Assembly (NCBI RefSeq): GCF_003568845.1 | Contig: NZ_CP030127.1 | Location: 527,501 to 591,500, forward strand | Direction: 5' to 3' | DNA length: 64,000 nucleotides | Source: Indioceanicola profundi | GTDB lineage: Bacteria; Pseudomonadota; Alphaproteobacteria; Azospirillales; Azospirillaceae | Shown: piece after piece, positions 8,695 through 18,165 of the stretch | Layout: the number at the start of each line of letters is the position of its first letter | Numbering within the stretch: position 1 is the first letter of the stretch | Made by a program: the position numbers and the translations under genes | Notes under the pieces: generated by a model | What the model was told of the DNA's origin: nothing | The model's database searches: none | The model's input: only the letters and a program-made list of their open reading frames with translations

Positions 8695-10305
8695 TCAGGT
8701 TCCCTGCTGGATGAAGGGCACCTTCGCGAAAAGCGCCCGTTCGGCTCCGCGCGGATCATTTTCCAGGCGGGTGGAGGAGTCGAAGACCATGGTTTCGCGG
8801 CGAGGCAGCGTATAGGGCTGCCATTCGGGAACGGACGGGCAGTTCGGGTTACCGGTCCGGGCGAATGCAATGAAGGCGTCCATCATTCGGCCAGATACCT
8901 CGCGCGCATCGGCCGCCGTGCCGGTGATCGATTCCTCCGCATCCAACGTCCCGAACACCAGTGGGATGTCCAGCATGTGCGGCGCACCCCATTTGCCGCC
9001 GTCCAGGGGTGATCCCCAGTCGAGCTGATAGGCATAGACGGGGGAACCCTGGATCGCCCGTAATTCCGCCTCGACCACGGCGGCGCGCCAGGACCGGCCC
9101 GCGGTCGTGGCGGCGAAGAAAACGTCGGATGGGCTGTAATGGGGATAGAGCTTCCGGTATTCCGCGACCACCATTTCGGGGTGGATGTCCACCCGCATGT
9201 GTCGGGCGAGGCGAGGGGCGACCTCCTCCCAGGCGAGATTGAAGCTATCCGGCTCGGAGTTGCCGATCAGGTTCCGTGTCTCGTCGTGGGTGTTGCCGAT
9301 GATCATGGGAATGTGGGCGGATAGCGTGGGGGCGTCCGGGTAGAAGGGATGACGGTTAAGGCTCCGCTCATCCAGGACGGGGCCGAAATAAAGCGAACCT
9401 GCCCCGATCACGGGATCAGTGGCCTTCAGTGCGGCCGTCAGCTGCGCCAGCGGCATGTGGCGGGCCTCCTCCGCCCGCTCCGGCGTCAGGCCCAGGGCAG
9501 CCAGATAGGCCTCGGCGCGCCGGGTTGCGTTCAGCGGGCCGGATGCGGTGAGCTGCTGTCCGCTCATGGTGGCGGCGCGGTGGAACAGGCCGGCGGCGGC
9601 CGGCATCGCCATCAACGTCGCGATCTTGGCGCCGCCGCCGGACTGGCCGAACAGCATCACATTGCCGGGATCGCCGCCGAACTCGGCGATGTTGTCCCGC
9701 ACCCAATGCAGCGCCAGCACGAGGTCCAGCATGCCGGCATTGCCGCTGTCCGCCATCTCCGGCCCGGCCAAGCGCGCCAGGTACAGATACCCCATGGCGT
9801 TCAGCCGGTGATTCACCGTAACCACCACCACGTCGCCCCGTTGGCAGAGCCGGGTCCCGTCATAGAGCGGGCTGGCGCCTGAACCATGGTTGTAGGCCCC
9901 GCCATGGATGTAGAACATGACCGGCCGCTTACCCCCGTCTCGCAGGCCCGGCGTCCATAGATTCAGGAACAGGCAGTCCTCTCCCATCTCCTCTCCGGGC
10001 GGGTTCTTCGATTGCGGGGAGGCCGGGCCGTATGACGTCGCATTCTGCACGCCGGTCCAGGGTTCCGGCGGTAGCGGCGGCATAAAGCGGCGGGGGGCTG
10101 TGTCGGCGCCGTAACGGATGCCCTTGAAAACGGAAATGCCGTCGCGTGCGGCGCCGCGCACCTTGCCATGGCTGGTGGTGGCAATAGGCATATCTTCGGC
10201 GGCCGTGGCGACATGAGGATGCACGGCCAGCCCTGCCATGGCGGCGGCTCCGGCAGCCCCATTCAGCAAGCTGCGACGGGCAACCGGGGTGGTCTGGATG
10301 GTCAT
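8695..10305 (-). CDS. carboxylesterase type B, probably exported
   Basis: 536-residue carboxylesterase/para-nitrobenzyl esterase family member (PF00135). The N-terminus has a twin-arginine-like signal (ARRSLLNGAAGAAAMAG, cleavage near residue 35), so it probably acts in the periplasm. The nucleophile Ser lies in LFGQSGGGAKIATL, near residue 225; the family usually has GESAGG, so the residues around it are variant. An oxyanion HGGAYNHGSG and DCLFLNLW are present. It starts 18 bases after the PL10 pectate lyase stop on the same strand, so the two form an operon. Inferred job: removing methyl, acetyl or feruloyl esters from pectin fragments. Confidence 0.87.
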   Translation of the reverse strand: MTIQTTPVARRSLLNGAAGAAAMAGLAVHPHVATAAEDMPIATTSHGKVRGAARDGISVFKGIRYGADTAPRRFMPPLPPEPWTGVQNATSYGPASPQSKNPPGEEMGEDCLFLNLWTPGLRDGGKRPVMFYIHGGAYNHGSGASPLYDGTRLCQRGDVVVVTVNHRLNAMGYLYLARLAGPEMADSGNAGMLDLVLALHWVRDNIAEFGGDPGNVMLFGQSGGGAKIATLMAMPAAAGLFHRAATMSGQQLTASGPLNATRRAEAYLAALGLTPERAEEARHMPLAQLTAALKATDPVIGAGSLYFGPVLDERSLNRHPFYPDAPTLSAHIPMIIGNTHDETRNLIGNSEPDSFNLAWEEVAPRLARHMRVDIHPEMVVAEYRKLYPHYSPSDVFFAATTAGRSWRAAVVEAELRAIQGSPVYAYQLDWGSPLDGGKWGAPHMLDIPLVFGTLDAEESITGTAADAREVSGRMMDAFIAFARTGNPNCPSVPEWQPYTLPRRETMVFDSSTRLENDPRGAERALFAKVPFIQQGT

Positions 10306-10323
10306 GCTTGTTACCTCGCCGCT

Positions 10324-11925
10324 TCAGGGCCGGCCGACATGGCGGATCAGGGCGGCCATATTCTGGATATAGGTGCCCGTGGAGATGCCGATTGCCGGTG
10401 CGTCGGTCAGGTAGGGGGAGGTGTCGGTATGGTCGCCGACACGGGTGGTCGCGTAATCGCCGGGAGCCGGCGTCGGGCTGCCTGGGCCTGCATAGGGGTT
10501 GCTGGTGGCGCGCAGCGGCGTCGGCCACCAGCCTTCAGCATTCAGTCCGCCGATCAGTCCGCGCAGTTCCGTCTCCGGCGGTGCTTCGCCTCGTTCCTGG
10601 GGCGCATTGCTGTTCAGGTCTGACACTTCGACCGGGTCGAGCGTGAAATAGACCGGCAGGGCTACTGGGCCTTCCGCTCGCAGGGGCGAGTTCCTGGCTG
10701 CTTCCTGCGGCGGGACAGCCTTCAGCCGCTCATAGCGCGCATGGAGGCCGGCGGTGTCGATGGCGCGGGTGCCGGAATAGTGGATGATGGTGTTGGCCGG
10801 ATCATAATCCACATAGTACGCGCCATTAACCACGTTGGAACCGCGCCGGTGCACATAAAGCGGACGATCGGTGCCGATCTCGATAAAAGTGGGATGGGTG
10901 CGCCCGTCCTTGATCCGGTCGTCCGGCAGGCGCACCCGGTCCAGCCAGTTCAGCGCCGCCGGGATCGGTTCCAGATACTTCGCATCGCCGGTGAGCTCAT
11001 AGAAATTCATGAGCTGGCCGATATTCGCCGCCGTGGTGTGGGTGACCAGGGAGTTCGGCTCATAGGTCCGTGCCCCGGCCGGCTTGAGGTCGGTCGTGTA
11101 TTGCAGGGCCCAGCCCGGCTGCGGGTCAGGCAACTGCGTCACGACGAAGCTGTCCATGGCCCGGCGGATCGGGTCCAGCACGCGCTTGTCACCCAGGGCC
11201 TGCCAGCACAGGATAAGGAACTTGATGTTCTCCGCCGCGACATCGTCATTGAAGGTGATGTGGGCGCTGTAATCATCCTGGAGCGGGAAACGTTGCGGCC
11301 AACCGCCCATCGGATACTGGCTGTCCAGGACGAAGCGGATCGCTTTTTCCAGCGCCGGACGATAGCGCTCATCCTGCTTTTCCATGTAGAGCCGCAGCAG
11401 GAACTGCGATGCTTCCGCAGTGCCGGCGTCGTCGAAGGTGGCGCTGTCGCTGTAATGCTGGAATTCCTCCAACCGCCAGGCGTTCCGGCCTATCGTCTCG
11501 TACCAGCGGTGCAACGACTCCTCGCCCGCGAAGTCGATGAGGTAGTTCCAGCCGCCGGATGAATGCTGCCCCTCGATCAGGGCGCCCGCCGCCTGTTGGG
11601 CAGCCTGGTAGTAATATTCGTCACCAGTGGCGTGGTAGGCATCCAGGAACAGGTGGCCCATGGTGGCGGTGCCGGGCGGCTGGACCCAGGCCATGGTTTC
11701 CGTCGCCTCCATCTCCCCCCATCGGCGGGACATGTCGGGCAGGTAGGACCAGACATAGCCGCCCCTGTTGGCAACCTTCTCCACCATGAAGCGGGTGGCG
11801 CGCTTCATAGTGTCCAGCGCATCCTGGCGCAGGTCGTCGGCCGCCATGGCCGGAGCAACGGTCAGCGCCACGCACAGGGCGATGGCAGCCGGAACGGTTC
11901 GCATCAGGAGGCGGCGCGCCTTCAT
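10324..11925 (-). CDS. pelA: pectate lyase, PL10 family
   Basis: 533-residue secreted polysaccharide lyase that cleaves polygalacturonate by beta-elimination, leaving 4,5-unsaturated ends. A Sec signal peptide (residues 1-28, ending APAMA) precedes an alpha-toroid domain with the PL10 signatures SSGGWNYLIDFAGE, GGWPQRFPLQ, ITFNDDV and LVTHTTAANIGQ. ATG 11925 is chosen because GGGAGA lies eight bases upstream and it opens the signal peptide (MKARRLLMRT). It is first in an operon with the carboxylesterase. An island operator at 12022-12035 lies in the shared upstream region; on this strand a TTGACA overlaps it (12036-12031). Confidence 0.88.
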   Translation of the reverse strand: MKARRLLMRTVPAAIALCVALTVAPAMAADDLRQDALDTMKRATRFMVEKVANRGGYVWSYLPDMSRRWGEMEATETMAWVQPPGTATMGHLFLDAYHATGDEYYYQAAQQAAGALIEGQHSSGGWNYLIDFAGEESLHRWYETIGRNAWRLEEFQHYSDSATFDDAGTAEASQFLLRLYMEKQDERYRPALEKAIRFVLDSQYPMGGWPQRFPLQDDYSAHITFNDDVAAENIKFLILCWQALGDKRVLDPIRRAMDSFVVTQLPDPQPGWALQYTTDLKPAGARTYEPNSLVTHTTAANIGQLMNFYELTGDAKYLEPIPAALNWLDRVRLPDDRIKDGRTHPTFIEIGTDRPLYVHRRGSNVVNGAYYVDYDPANTIIHYSGTRAIDTAGLHARYERLKAVPPQEAARNSPLRAEGPVALPVYFTLDPVEVSDLNSNAPQERGEAPPETELRGLIGGLNAEGWWPTPLRATSNPYAGPGSPTPAPGDYATTRVGDHTDTSPYLTDAPAIGISTGTYIQNMAALIRHVGRP

Positions 11926-12020
11926 GGTCTTCTCCCTGTCCGACCCGCCTCTGGAGCGGAGCCATGTTCTTGTCGTTTCCCGGCCGGCTGAAATGTCCAA
12001 CCATTCCCCCAGTGTTTCAT

Positions 12021-12048
12021 TGCCACCGGTGTCAATTCAAGTATTCCT
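12021..12048 (+). promoter_or_regulatory. promoter of the secreted alpha/beta hydrolase with island operator
   Basis: TTGCCA (12021-12026) and TATTCC (12043-12048) are 16 bases apart. The palindromic TGCCACCGGTGTCA (12022-12035) overlaps the -35 box. The same element occurs at 14307, 18040, 18075 and 25565. Because it lies between divergent genes it could control pelA as well. Confidence 0.55.
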
Positions 12049-12083
12049 ATCGGATGCCCGTCTCGGAGAGAGGAAAAACCACG

Positions 12084-13058
12084 ATGCGCCGGCCCGTTCG
12101 CCGTCTTCTTCCGGTGCTGCTTCTGCTCCTGTCCGGCCTCGCCGCGCCGGTTGCTGCAAGGGCCGAGACCGAGGAGGTCTGGCCCTTGTGGCCTGCCGAA
12201 CCGCCGGGCGGGGAGCTGGTCACCGTTGTGCAGGAGGTGCTGGACCGCCCGGCCCCGCCAGGGCTGCGGGATCGCGCCGTCACCGGAATACGCGCTCCTA
12301 CTCTGACCGTCTTCCGCCCGGCTCGGCCGACCGGGGCGGCGATGCTGCTGATTCCCGGCGGGGGCTATGCCCGCGTGGTGGTGGACAAGGAGGGGCTGGA
12401 GACGGCGCGATGGCTGGCCGACCGCGGAATAGCAGCCTATGTGCTGCTCTATCGGCTTCCTGCCGATGGCTGGGCGGCGGGCGCCGATGCGCCCCTACAG
12501 GATGCGCAACGGGCGATGCGTCTGATCCGATCGCATGCAGCGGCGGAGGGGGTATCGCCGGACAGGGTCGGGGTGATGGGCTTTTCGGCCGGCGGACACC
12601 TTGCCGCCCGTCTGGCCGCGGAAGCGGATCGGGAAATCTATGCGCCGGTCGATGGGGCCGATTCCCTCTCGGCCCGGCCGACGCTGGCGGCGCTTATCTA
12701 TCCCGTTATCGCGATGGATGGCGCGGCCGTGCATGCCGGTTCCCGAACCCATCTGCTGGGAAGCTCTCCATCGCTGGCGGAGATGGCCGCCTTGTCGGCC
12801 CAGAATAGAGTCACGTCGCAGACACCGCCGACCTTCCTGCTTCATGCGATGGACGACACGGCCGTGCCGCCGGAGAATGCCCTGATCATGGTGCAGGCGC
12901 TTCGCGCGGCCGGAGTGCCGGTGGAAGCCCATCTGTTTGAGGAGGGCGGGCACGGGTTCGGGTTGCGCGCCATTGCCGGCAAACCCGTGGCGGCCTGGCC
13001 GGACCTTTTCCTCACCTGGGCGATGCGCAAAGGCCTGTCGGGCGCGGACTCGCCTTGA
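12084..13058 (+). CDS. secreted alpha/beta hydrolase (BD-FAE/pectin acetylesterase-like)
   Basis: 324-residue exported esterase. ATG 12084 follows a GAGAGAGGA site and opens a Sec signal peptide (VLLLLLSGLAAPVAARA). The fold shows an oxyanion loop IPGGGYARV, nucleophile MGFSAGGHLAAR, acid HAMDDTAVP and His in EGGHGFGLR. These match bacterial acetyl/feruloyl esterases often found in pectin and xylan loci. It is divergent from pelA across a shared operator. Deacetylation of pectin is inferred from context; substrate not determined. Confidence 0.82.
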   Translation: MRRPVRRLLPVLLLLLSGLAAPVAARAETEEVWPLWPAEPPGGELVTVVQEVLDRPAPPGLRDRAVTGIRAPTLTVFRPARPTGAAMLLIPGGGYARVVVDKEGLETARWLADRGIAAYVLLYRLPADGWAAGADAPLQDAQRAMRLIRSHAAAEGVSPDRVGVMGFSAGGHLAARLAAEADREIYAPVDGADSLSARPTLAALIYPVIAMDGAAVHAGSRTHLLGSSPSLAEMAALSAQNRVTSQTPPTFLLHAMDDTAVPPENALIMVQALRAAGVPVEAHLFEEGGHGFGLRAIAGKPVAAWPDLFLTWAMRKGLSGADSP

Positions 13059-13137
13059 CTGCAATCGCGCTTGCACATGAAACAATGCGGGCGCAGCTTG
13101 AAAATACACTCCAGTCAATTGCAGGAACAGACGACCG

Positions 13138-14247
13138 ATGACACGGGCCAAAAGGGCAGCGGCGGAGCTGGAGACATGCGGTCCAGAAGGGGCCGGCGCA
13201 ATACCCGGCCAGATCGTCTGGACCTTGAAGCGCAAGCCGACCATCAACGATGTAGCGCGTCTTGCCCAGGTCTCGAAGAAGACCGTTTCCCGCGTGATCA
13301 ACCAGTCGCCGTTCGTGAAGAATGAGACGCGGGACCGGATACAGAGCGTCATCGATCAGATCGGCTATGTGCCGGACCCGCAGGCACGTGGCCTCGCATC
13401 GCAACGATCCTTGCTGATCGGGCTGATCTACGACAATCCCAGCTCCCACTACATCGTGAACATCCAGTACGGCGTGCTCGGCGCCTGCCGCAGGATGGGG
13501 TACGAGCTGGTGGTGCATCCCTGCGACAAGACCAGCCCGACCTTCTTCGCAGAGGTGCGGCAGCTGGTCGAGCGGCAGAAGCTGGACGGGGTCATTCTGT
13601 TGCCGCCGCTGTCGGAGAACAACGAACTCGCCGCGCTGCTGACGGAACTGGAGTGCCCCTTCATCCGGGTCGTCGCCGTGCCCCTGGATACGCCGCGCAA
13701 CACCGTTGTCTATCATGACTGTCAGGCCGCGGAAGAGGTGGCGCACCATCTGGTAGAGCTTGGCCACCGCCGCATCGGCTTCATCAGCGGCTCCCCGACC
13801 TACCGGTCGGCGCATGAACGGACGCGGGGCTTCATCGGCGGCTTGGAGCGGCATGGGGTAATGCTGCCCCCGGAGCTGATCGTGCAGGGTGAATACACCT
13901 TCGAGACCGGGGAGGCCTGCGCCGACATCCTGCTGAACCTGCCAGACCCGCCGACGGCCATCTTTGCCAGCAATGACGAGATGGCGGCCGGCGTCTACAA
14001 GGCCGCCTATCGGCGCGGCATGCAGATTCCGGAGGATATCGGCGTGGTGGGGTTCGACGACAGCCCGCTCGCTACCCGGCTCTGGCCGGCGCTCACCACC
14101 GTGCGCTCGCCAAGCCAGGACACCGGGCGGATGGCGGCCGAAAAGCTGATCGGCCGCGTCCTCCAGGATGATCTCGGCCCTGTGGAGCCGACCTCCGTGA
14201 TTCCCCGGCTGGTTCTACGCGAATCCGTGATCCCGCCCAGACGCTGA
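13138..14247 (+). CDS. LacI-family regulator of the pectin island (KdgR-like role)
   Basis: 369 residues. The HTH is at about 35-80 (PTINDVARLAQVSKKTVSRV then INQSPFVKNETRD), followed by a periplasmic-binding-type effector domain ending DDSPLATRLWPALTTVRSPS. The 34-residue extension before the HTH is unusual; an in-frame TTG at 13225 would remove most of it. The island carries palindromes centred on ACCGGT, the core typical of LacI-family operators, so this is the likely binder; the effector is probably KDG or a related uronate intermediate. No such palindrome lies before its own gene. Confidence 0.88.
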   Translation: MTRAKRAAAELETCGPEGAGAIPGQIVWTLKRKPTINDVARLAQVSKKTVSRVINQSPFVKNETRDRIQSVIDQIGYVPDPQARGLASQRSLLIGLIYDNPSSHYIVNIQYGVLGACRRMGYELVVHPCDKTSPTFFAEVRQLVERQKLDGVILLPPLSENNELAALLTELECPFIRVVAVPLDTPRNTVVYHDCQAAEEVAHHLVELGHRRIGFISGSPTYRSAHERTRGFIGGLERHGVMLPPELIVQGEYTFETGEACADILLNLPDPPTAIFASNDEMAAGVYKAAYRRGMQIPEDIGVVGFDDSPLATRLWPALTTVRSPSQDTGRMAAEKLIGRVLQDDLGPVEPTSVIPRLVLRESVIPPRR

Positions 14248-14306
14248 GCCGGCCGCGCACGGCCGATGCTGAGGCCAATGCCCAAAGTGCGTGTTGAATT
14301 CCGAAT

Positions 14307-14320
14307 TGACACCGGTTACC
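14307..14320. promoter_or_regulatory. island operator before kduI
   Basis: TGACACCGGTTACC, an imperfect copy of the TGACACCGGTGTCA palindrome, 138 bases before the kduI start. A TTGACA (14306-14311) overlaps it and may be a -35 box, but I see no good -10. Confidence 0.55.
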
Positions 14321-14457
14321 TATGATCGGGAAATCGAGCGGACGGGCGTGAATTCCGTTCGCTGGAGCTTGCGGAGTGCGGGCATCGGCACATCGGGGCG
14401 GCCTGCTCCGCGTAGCGAAGCCGCCGGAGCGGCGCACACATTTCGGGAGGAATGAGC

Positions 14458-15303
14458 ATGTTCAAGAAGACCTACCAGGCCACGCATCCGGTCATGATGG
14501 CCGGCGCCTCGAATGAGGATCTGCGCGACCGCTACCTCATCGCTGGCCTGTTCGTGCCCGGTGAGGTCGTCCTGAACTACTCCCACAACGAGCGGTTCGT
14601 GATCGGCGGCGCGACCCCGGCCGGCAGCGCCATCGAGCTGCCGAAGCAGACGGAGCCGGCCTCCGCCGCCGGCAAGCCCCTTCTGGAGCGGCGCGAACTC
14701 GGCATCGTCAATGTGGGCGGTGCTGGGCGGGTCACGGTGGACGGGACGGTTTATGAGCTGGCGCCCAAGGACGGGCTCTATGTCCCGATGGGAACGGAAA
14801 GCGTGGTGTTCGAATCCGCCGATGCGGGCAGCCCGGCACGTTTCTATCTGGTCAGCACCCCGGCCCATGCGCGCTTCGAGACGGTGAAGATCTCCATCGA
14901 CAAGGCGGTCCCGCTGGAGCGCGGCGCTCTGGAAACCTCCAACGAGCGGACGATCTACCAGTACATCATCCCAGGCGTCTGCCAGTCCGCCCAGCTTCTG
15001 TTGGGGGTTACGACCTTGAAGCCGGGCAGCGTGTGGAACACCATGCCGCCGCACCTGCATGACCGCCGGTCGGAAGTCTACTGCTACGTCGACCTCGGCC
15101 CCGACGACCGCGTATTCCACTTCATGGGAGAGCCGGAGGCTGCGCGCCACATCGTGGTCGCCGATGGCGAGGCCGTGGTGTCGCCCCCCTGGTCGATCCA
15201 CATGGGCTCCGGTACCAAGAACTATACCTTCATCTGGGCGATGGGCGGCGAGAACCTGGACTATACCGACATGAAGGTCCTCGACATCTGCCAGCTGCGC
15301 TGA
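14458..15303 (+). CDS. kduI: 5-dehydro-4-deoxy-D-glucuronate isomerase
   Basis: 281-residue cupin isomerase converting 5-keto-4-deoxyuronate (DKI) to 2,5-diketo-3-deoxygluconate (DKII). Metal-site residues appear in [17 protein letters not shown] (His, His, Glu) and a later His in [10 protein letters not shown]. The C-terminal [16 protein letters not shown] matches KduI. ATG 14458 has GGGAGG seven bases upstream; ATG 14452 would leave one base, so the later start (MFKKTYQ) is chosen. It heads an operon with kduD and a GDSL esterase. Confidence 0.95.
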   Translation: MFKKTYQATHPVMMAGASNEDLRDRYLIAGLFVPGEVVLNYSHNERFVIGGATPAGSAIELPKQTEPASAAGKPLLERRELGIVNVGGAGRVTVDGTVYELAPKDGLYVPMGTESVVFESADAGSPARFYLVSTPAHARFETVKISIDKAVPLERGALETSNERTIYQYIIPGVCQSAQLLLGVTTLKPGSVWNTMPPHLHDRRSEVYCYVDLGPDDRVFHFMGEPEAARHIVVADGEAVVSPPWSIHMGSGTKNYTFIWAMGGENLDYTDMKVLDICQLR

Positions 15304-15317
15304 AGGCGGGACCTATC

Positions 15318-16076
15318 ATGCTCGATCTCTTCAATCTGAAGGGCAAGGTGGCCCTGGTCACCGGTGCCAATACCGGCATCGGCCAGGGCATCGCCGTTGC
15401 GCTGGCAGGCGCCGGCGCGGACATCGCCGCGGTTGGACGCACCCCGCCGACGGAAACGGAGGCCATAATCGCGGAGACCGGTGCCCGCTTCCACTTCATC
15501 TCCGCCGATCTGGGCAAAGGCGCCCCTGTTTCCGCGGTGGTGGAGGAGGCGGTAATGGTGCTGGGCCGGGTGGATATCCTGGTCAACAATGCTGGCACCA
15601 TCCGCCGCGCCGACGCGCTGGAATTCTCCGAAGCGGACTGGGACCTGGTGCTGGACGTCAATCTGAAGACGCCTTTCTTCCTGGCCCAGGCGGCGGCCCG
15701 TCAGATGCTGGCGCAAGGGGAAGGGGGCAAAATTATCAATATCGCCTCCATGCTCTCCTACCAGGGCGGTATCCGCGTCGCCTCCTACACGGCCAGCAAG
15801 AGCGGCATCGCCGGGCTGACCAAGCTGCTGGCGAATGAATGGGCGGCGAAGGGCATCAATGTGAATGCCATTGCGCCCGGTTATTTCGCCACCAACAACA
15901 CCGAAGCCCTGCGCAATGACGAGCAGCGCAACCGCGACATCCTGGGCCGCATCCCGGCCGGGCGTTGGGGGGCGCCGTCCGATCTGGGCGGGGCGGCGGT
16001 CTTTCTCGCCTCCCGCGCGGCTGACTATATCCACGGCACGCTGCTGCCCGTGGATGGCGGCTGGTTGGCACGGTGA
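15318..16076 (+). CDS. kduD: 2-dehydro-3-deoxy-D-gluconate 5-dehydrogenase
   Basis: 252-residue short-chain dehydrogenase that reduces DKII to 2-keto-3-deoxygluconate (KDG). The cofactor motif is TGANTGIGQG near residues 14-23; NNAG and the active-site YTASK (Tyr, Lys) with upstream Ser are present. Length and the opening LFNLKGKVALVTGA match KduD. It lies 14 bases after kduI and its stop overlaps the next start by four bases. Confidence 0.94.
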   Translation: MLDLFNLKGKVALVTGANTGIGQGIAVALAGAGADIAAVGRTPPTETEAIIAETGARFHFISADLGKGAPVSAVVEEAVMVLGRVDILVNNAGTIRRADALEFSEADWDLVLDVNLKTPFFLAQAAARQMLAQGEGGKIINIASMLSYQGGIRVASYTASKSGIAGLTKLLANEWAAKGINVNAIAPGYFATNNTEALRNDEQRNRDILGRIPAGRWGAPSDLGGAAVFLASRAADYIHGTLLPVDGGWLAR

Positions 16077-16873
16077 CGAACAGGCCTTCGAGCCGGAGGA
16101 TGAAGGGGCTGTCCCGGCGGATGCTGCTGGCATCCGTCGGGGCGGGTCTTTTCACCCTGTCCGGCATCGCTGCAGCCGCTGCGGATGCACCGCCTGTACA
16201 GCTCATTATCGCCGGGGACAGCACGGCGGCCGAATACGGGCCGGAGCGGGCGCCGCGGGCCGGATGGGGCATGATGCTCCAGCCCCTGTTCGACGACGGG
16301 GTGGCGGTGGTCAATCTGGCCAAGTCCGGCCGTAGCACCCGCAGCTTCATCGACCAGGGTCTCTGGAACGAGGTGACGGCCCGCATCCGTCCCGGCGACC
16401 ATGTGCTGATCCAGTTCGGTCACAACGACCAGCGCCGGGACGATCCCGCCCGTTACACCGATCCTGCTGCGGACTATCCGGCCAATCTGACCCGCATGGT
16501 GGCGGATGTTCGGGCCAGGGGTGGCCTGCCGGTGCTGCTGACGCCCGTGGCCCGCCGCCTGTTCGAGGGCGGGCGCATGGTGCAGACCCATGAGCCCTAT
16601 CTCACGGCCATGAGGCAGGTGGCTGCAACGCATCAGGTGCCGCTGATCGACGTCACAGTCGCCACAATGGCCCACATGGAAGGCTTCGGGCAGGAAGGCT
16701 CAAAGGCGCTCTACATGGTCTTCCCGCCCGGTACGTATCCTGCGTATCCCGACGGGAGTGAGGACAACACCCATTTCTCCAAGCAGGGGGCGCAGGATGT
16801 GGCCCGGCTGGTCGCGGACGGGTTGCGTCAGGCCGGACTTCCGATCGCCCTGCATCTGAAAACCGGCTTGTAA
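16073..16873 (+). CDS. rhamnogalacturonan acetylesterase, SGNH/GDSL (CE12)
   Basis: 266-residue exported esterase removing acetyl groups from rhamnogalacturonan. SGNH blocks are IIAGDSTAAEYGP (Ser), a Gly block in NLAKSGRSTRSF, GHNDQRRDDP (Asn) and DNTHFSKQGA (Asp-His). The N-terminus carries a Tat-like signal (SRRMLLASVGAGLFTL). GTG 16073 overlaps the kduD stop as GTGA, implying translational coupling; ATG 16100 is an alternative just after GGAGG. Third gene of the kduI operon, linking side-group removal with uronate catabolism. Confidence 0.87.
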   Translation: MTNRPSSRRMKGLSRRMLLASVGAGLFTLSGIAAAAADAPPVQLIIAGDSTAAEYGPERAPRAGWGMMLQPLFDDGVAVVNLAKSGRSTRSFIDQGLWNEVTARIRPGDHVLIQFGHNDQRRDDPARYTDPAADYPANLTRMVADVRARGGLPVLLTPVARRLFEGGRMVQTHEPYLTAMRQVAATHQVPLIDVTVATMAHMEGFGQEGSKALYMVFPPGTYPAYPDGSEDNTHFSKQGAQDVARLVADGLRQAGLPIALHLKTGL

Positions 16874-16933
16874 GAGGGGGCCGGCACGCGGCCGATGCCG
16901 CTGCCGACCCTGGATAGGAATGTGCGCACCTTG

Positions 16934-17950
16934 TCAGCGCCGTACATCCAGTCCGCCGGACTCCAGAAAGGCCTGCACATCCGCCAACTCGACCAGGTTG
17001 AAGTCGCCCGGTATGGAGTGCTTCAGGCAGGCCGCAGCCACGCCCAGACGCAGGGCCTCTCCTGGATCGATACCGGTAACCAGCCCGTGGATCAGTCCCG
17101 CCGCAAAGGCGTCGCCGCCGCCGATCCTGTCCACGATGGGCACAAGGGCATAGCTTTCCGTCTTCCAGGCCGCATCGCGGGAAACCAGGGCGCCCGACAT
17201 GTCGTGATGGTCCACATTGACGGTCACACGATCCGTGGCCGCCATGTAGCGCAGGCGCGGGAAGGCGGCGAAGGCGGCGCGGGCCGCATTGGCGAAACGT
17301 TCCTCTGCCGGAGCCGCGCCCGTGTCATGGCCCAGGATCAGGGCGATATCGCGGTGGTCGCCGAACACCAGTTCGGCATGCGACATGATCTGCTTCAGGC
17401 ATGAGCGGGCATCGCCGCCCCAGGCCTGCCACAGCTTGGAGCGGTAGTTGCAGTCGAAGGAGACGCGGATTCCCTTCTCCGTGGCCTTCTTCACGGCGCG
17501 CAAGGCGGATTCGGCGGAGCGCGGACCCACCGCGGGCGTGATGCCGGACAAATGAAACCAATCGGCCCCGTCCAGTTGGCGGTTCCAGTCGAAGCTGTCC
17601 GGTTCTGCCAAGGCGAAGGCCGAATCGGCACGGTCGTAGACGATGTCCGATGGCCGCTGCAGCGCGCCTGTCGCCATGAAGTAAAGGCCCATTCTGCCCG
17701 GCGTGAAGCGAAGCGCCTTCACATCAACGCCCTGGCGGCGCAACTCGCCCAGGCAGGCCCGACCCAGCGGGTTCTCCGGAAGCACGCTGACCATCGCCGC
17801 ATCGTGGCCGAAGCGGGCCAGCGATACGGCGACATTCGCCTCCGCCCCGCCGAAATGGACATCCAGCCGCAACGACTGCAGCAATTGCTCCCGTCCGGGA
17901 GCTGACAGGCGGAGCAGCAGCTCCCCGAAACAGACGATCCGCGCCGCCAT
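16934..17950 (-). CDS. kdgK: 2-dehydro-3-deoxygluconate kinase
   Basis: 338-residue PfkB-family sugar kinase that phosphorylates KDG to KDPG. The N-terminal signature is CFGELLLRLSAPG with HFGGAEANVAVSLARFG; the C-terminal DRIGGGDAFAAG carries the catalytic Asp and anion hole. It is divergent from the TonB receptor; the two island operators at 18040 and 18075 lie between them and could regulate both. Its 3' end faces the esterase gene convergently, 60 bases away. Confidence 0.93.
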   Translation of the reverse strand: MAARIVCFGELLLRLSAPGREQLLQSLRLDVHFGGAEANVAVSLARFGHDAAMVSVLPENPLGRACLGELRRQGVDVKALRFTPGRMGLYFMATGALQRPSDIVYDRADSAFALAEPDSFDWNRQLDGADWFHLSGITPAVGPRSAESALRAVKKATEKGIRVSFDCNYRSKLWQAWGGDARSCLKQIMSHAELVFGDHRDIALILGHDTGAAPAEERFANAARAAFAAFPRLRYMAATDRVTVNVDHHDMSGALVSRDAAWKTESYALVPIVDRIGGGDAFAAGLIHGLVTGIDPGEALRLGVAAACLKHSIPGDFNLVELADVQAFLESGGLDVRR

Positions 17951-18038
17951 GGCGATCCTCTCCCCTTGATATGCCGGCTTCCCCGACCGGGCTGTAATCT
18001 CGTCCGAAGTTTCTGCACCGGCCTGGGCAAAAAAGCTA

Positions 18039-18088
18039 TTGCCACCGGTGTCAGAGCTGGTGCTATAAGATTTATGTCACCGGTGTCA
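18039..18088 (+). promoter_or_regulatory. TonB-receptor promoter flanked by two island operators
   Basis: TTGCCA (18039-18044) and TATAAG (18064-18069) with a 19-base spacer form a plausible promoter. Operator TGCCACCGGTGTCA (18040-18053) covers the -35 box, and a second, TGTCACCGGTGTCA (18075-18088), covers the likely transcription start. The centres are 35 bases apart. Such a pair suits tight LacI-type repression. Confidence 0.6.
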
Positions 18089-18165
18089 AACGCTCGGTGA
18101 CGGCCCTTCTGCAGACCTGGCTGAACGCTCGGGCGCGAAGGGACCAAAAGCAAAGGGGAGGAAAC

